Part shown: piece after piece, positions 61,922-64,000 of the stretch | Numbering within the stretch: the first letter of the stretch is position 1 | Layout of the letters: every line of letters begins with the position of its first letter | Origin: AP-15 sp963747735 | GTDB lineage: Bacteria; Pseudomonadota; Alphaproteobacteria; ATCC43930; CGMCC-115725 | Direction of reading: 5' to 3' | DNA length: 64,000 nt | Assembly (NCBI GenBank): GCA_963747735.1 | Contig: CAVVGE010000001.1 | Span: 186,001-250,000 of the forward strand | The notes under the pieces: model-generated | Told to the model about the DNA's origin: nothing | The model's input: only the letters and a program-made list of their open reading frames with translations | Database searches by the model: none | Translations under genes and position numbers: made by a program

Positions 61922-63913
61922 ATGCCACAACCCCAGACAGCACCCTATGGTTCGTGGGCCTCGCCGATCACCTCGGACATGATCGTCGCCTCGTCGATCG
62001 GACTCGGCGAGATCATGCTCGACGGCAGCGATGTCTATTGGCTCGAGGCGCGCCCCCAGGAGGGCGGGCGCTCGGTTCTGGTTCGGCGCGCCGCGGACGG
62101 CACGACCGCCGATGTTACCCCGCCCGTTGCGGCGGGCGGCAGGCCGGTCTTCAACCTGCGCACCCGCGTCCACGAATATGGCGGCGGCGCGTTTCTAATC
62201 GACACCGGCACGGTCTGGTTCTGCAACGATGCCGACCAGCGGCTGCATCGCCAGCCGCCGGGTGCGGCACCCGTGGCGATCACCCCCGATCCCGAGGTGC
62301 CGCGCGGGCTGCGCTATGCCGATGGAGCGATCGATGCCCGGCGCCGGCGGATGGTCTGGGTATGCGAGGACCACGGCACGGGTGCCGGGCAGCCGCTCAA
62401 CAGCCTCGTCGAGGTGTCGCTCGACGGCTCGTCGGCGCCGCGCGTGCTGCAATCCGGGCGCGATTTTTATGCTGCGCCGCGGCTCTGCCCGGACGGGACG
62501 CGGCTCGCCTGGGTCGAATGGGACCACCCGTCGATGCCTTGGGTCGGCTGCGAATTATGGGTGGCGGAGATCGCGGCCGATGGATCGCTCGCCGGCAAGC
62601 GGCAGGTCGCCGGCGGTCCGGACGAGTCGATCTTTCAACCCGAATGGTCGCCCGACGGCGCCCTCTATTTTGTCTCCGACCGTGCCCAGGACGGGGTCGC
62701 CGGCCGGTGGTGGAACCTTTATCGGGTTCGGGGCGATGCGCTGGCCGACGGGTCGCCGATCGAGCCGGTATGGCCGCTCGCCGCCGAGTTCGGCCGGCCG
62801 CAATGGAATTTCCGCAGCTCGACCTTTGCCTTTGCCTCGGCGGGGCTGCTCGTCTGCTCTTATATCGAGGACGGCATTCACCGCCTGGCGACGGTCGAGC
62901 TGGCCTCGCTGCAACGGCGCCCGATCGCCACAATTTATCAGGACATCTCGTCGGTTCGCGCCGACGCGGGCAGTATTTATTTTCGCGGCGCGGCGCCCTC
63001 CGAGCCGACGGCGATCGTGGCGCTCGACCTCGCCACCGGCGCCGCCGCGGTGCTGCGCCGCTCGACGACACAGGACACCGCAGCCTATCGCGGCTATCTG
63101 TCGGCGCCGCAGCCGGTGACTTTCGATACCGATGACGGCGCCCGTGCCCACGGCCTGTTCTACCCGCCGCGCAATCGGGATTTTGCCGCACCCGAAGGCG
63201 AATTGCCGCCGCTGATCGTGCACTGCCACGGCGGCCCGACCGCCGCCGCCTCGGCGAGCCTGAGCTGGGGCACGCAATACTGGACGAGCCGCGGCTTTGC
63301 CCTGCTCGATGTCAATTACCGCGGCAGCACCGGCTACGGTCGGGAGTTCCGCCTGGCGTTGCAGGGAAAGTGGGGAGTGGCCGACGTCGCCGATTGCGTC
63401 AACGGCGCCCGCCATCTCGCCGAAGCTCTGCGCGTCGTCGATCCCGAACGTTGGGCGATCAGCGGCGCCAGCGCCGGCGGCTACACCACATTGGCGGTGC
63501 TAACTTTCCGCAAGGAGTTCAAGACCGGGGCCAGCTATTACGGGGTCAGCGACCTCGAAGCTTTGGCCAAGGACACCCACAAATTCGAGAGCCGCTATCT
63601 CGACGGGCTGATCGGCCCCTATCCCGAGCGCCGCGATCTTTATGTCGCCCGCTCGCCGGTCAACAGCGCGCGGCTCCTGTCCGTGCCGGTCGCGTTTTTT
63701 CAGGGGGCGGAGGACCGGGTGGTTCCGCCGCCGCAGGCGGAAGTCATGGTCGAAGCCTTGCGCCGGCGCGGCATCCCGTCGCTCTACCTGCTGTTCGACG
63801 GCGAGCAGCACGGCTTTCGCCGCGCCGACAACATCAAGCGGGCGCTCGACGCCGAACTCTATTTTTACGGGATATTTCTGACCGGTGCACGGCTGGAATT
63901 TGCCGCGGCATGA
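61922..63913 (+). CDS. S9 family peptidase (prolyl oligopeptidase/acylaminoacyl peptidase type)
   Basis: 663 residues. Residues 1-410 are WD/propeller-like strands (GLGEIMLDGSDVYWLEARPQ, RVHEYGGGAF, QPEWSPDGALYFVSDR). The alpha/beta-hydrolase domain follows with PLIVHCHGGPTAAASASLSW, nucleophile S517 in ISGASAGGYTT, Asp in FQGAEDRVVPP and His in DGEQHGFRR. Start ATG 61922; the frame is open far upstream but only as an antisense overlap. Cytosolic exopeptidase acting on blocked or dipeptidyl substrates. Confidence 0.9.
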   Translation: MPQPQTAPYGSWASPITSDMIVASSIGLGEIMLDGSDVYWLEARPQEGGRSVLVRRAADGTTADVTPPVAAGGRPVFNLRTRVHEYGGGAFLIDTGTVWFCNDADQRLHRQPPGAAPVAITPDPEVPRGLRYADGAIDARRRRMVWVCEDHGTGAGQPLNSLVEVSLDGSSAPRVLQSGRDFYAAPRLCPDGTRLAWVEWDHPSMPWVGCELWVAEIAADGSLAGKRQVAGGPDESIFQPEWSPDGALYFVSDRAQDGVAGRWWNLYRVRGDALADGSPIEPVWPLAAEFGRPQWNFRSSTFAFASAGLLVCSYIEDGIHRLATVELASLQRRPIATIYQDISSVRADAGSIYFRGAAPSEPTAIVALDLATGAAAVLRRSTTQDTAAYRGYLSAPQPVTFDTDDGARAHGLFYPPRNRDFAAPEGELPPLIVHCHGGPTAAASASLSWGTQYWTSRGFALLDVNYRGSTGYGREFRLALQGKWGVADVADCVNGARHLAEALRVVDPERWAISGASAGGYTTLAVLTFRKEFKTGASYYGVSDLEALAKDTHKFESRYLDGLIGPYPERRDLYVARSPVNSARLLSVPVAFFQGAEDRVVPPPQAEVMVEALRRRGIPSLYLLFDGEQHGFRRADNIKRALDAELYFYGIFLTGARLEFAAA

Positions 63914-64000
63914 TCTTGTGCATACCGGTTTTCGACTATAAGCTGCTATACTGCTCGGCGTTGCCGCGCAGAAAATGTGACGACGCTGCCACGAGGGAGG
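63914..64000 (+). promoter_or_regulatory. upstream region of a gene beyond the right edge
   Basis: Contains a TATACT -10-like hexamer in the sequence CGACTATAAGCTGCTATACT and ends with a GAGGGAGG Shine-Dalgarno-like run at the very edge, so a plus-strand gene probably starts just outside the window. Confidence 0.4.

Overview
The window is GC-rich DNA from an alphaproteobacterium, most likely Rhodospirillales-like. The evidence is the block popZ (DUF2497)-valS, tolC-type efflux gene and PCMT-like methyltransferase, the recO-parC pair, and heavy third-position GC. No rRNA, tRNA or CRISPR array was recognised. Gene content mixes housekeeping (recO, parC, cysS, valS, trmJ, folK, gloB, galU, pepA) with many small catabolic enzymes: amidohydrolases, short-chain dehydrogenases, an LLM monooxygenase, an HpaB-type hydroxylase, a haloacetate dehalogenase and an amidase.

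Layout. 1-3.35 kb: a less GC-rich, left-truncated STAND/NACHT-like gene ending in a PD-(D/E)XK nuclease-like domain. 3.5-9.1 kb: SDR, an acoC-like lipoyl-hydrolase, a PPOX enzyme, recO, parC. 9.4-14.1 kb: an HtrA/DegP protease gene split by a 3152-bp IS1595-family element with perfect 23-bp inverted ends and an 8-bp target duplication; it carries a damaged transposase and several cargo genes, including a toxin-like pair. 14.2-19.9 kb: HTH-HpaB, mepA, trmJ, a possible toxin/immunity remnant, cysS. 19.9-26.5 kb: LLM and VOC genes, two polyprenol-type mannosyltransferases, a dehalogenase, a VOC gene next to a 20-copy pentanucleotide repeat, an EF-hand protein. 26.6-45.4 kb: amidohydrolases, RNA-modification genes, galU and phosphomannomutase, a SPOR-tailed D,D-carboxypeptidase, AtzG/AtzE-like amidase, valS, popZ, tolC, folK, gloB, chaC, an MBL hydrolase. 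45.4-47.4 kb: nested mobile DNA (a MITE-like element, an IS1182-family element with CTAG duplication, a second miniature element). 47.5-60.3 kb: three giant or repetitive exported proteins followed by a TPR-sulfotransferase and a TPR-glycosyltransferase, readable as a surface-protein/modification locus. 60.3-64 kb: pepA-like aminopeptidase and an S9 peptidase.

A striking general property is the number of single-base frameshifts in otherwise intact genes (degP, LLM, both mannosyltransferases, amidase, valS, MBL hydrolase, ELWxxDGT protein, glycine-rich protein, both transposases). Several fall in G/C runs and one is in the essential valS, so many are probably sequence errors; they are annotated as single genes here with the break marked. 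Start sites were moved from the longest open frame where a Shine-Dalgarno sequence or family alignment from memory supported it.
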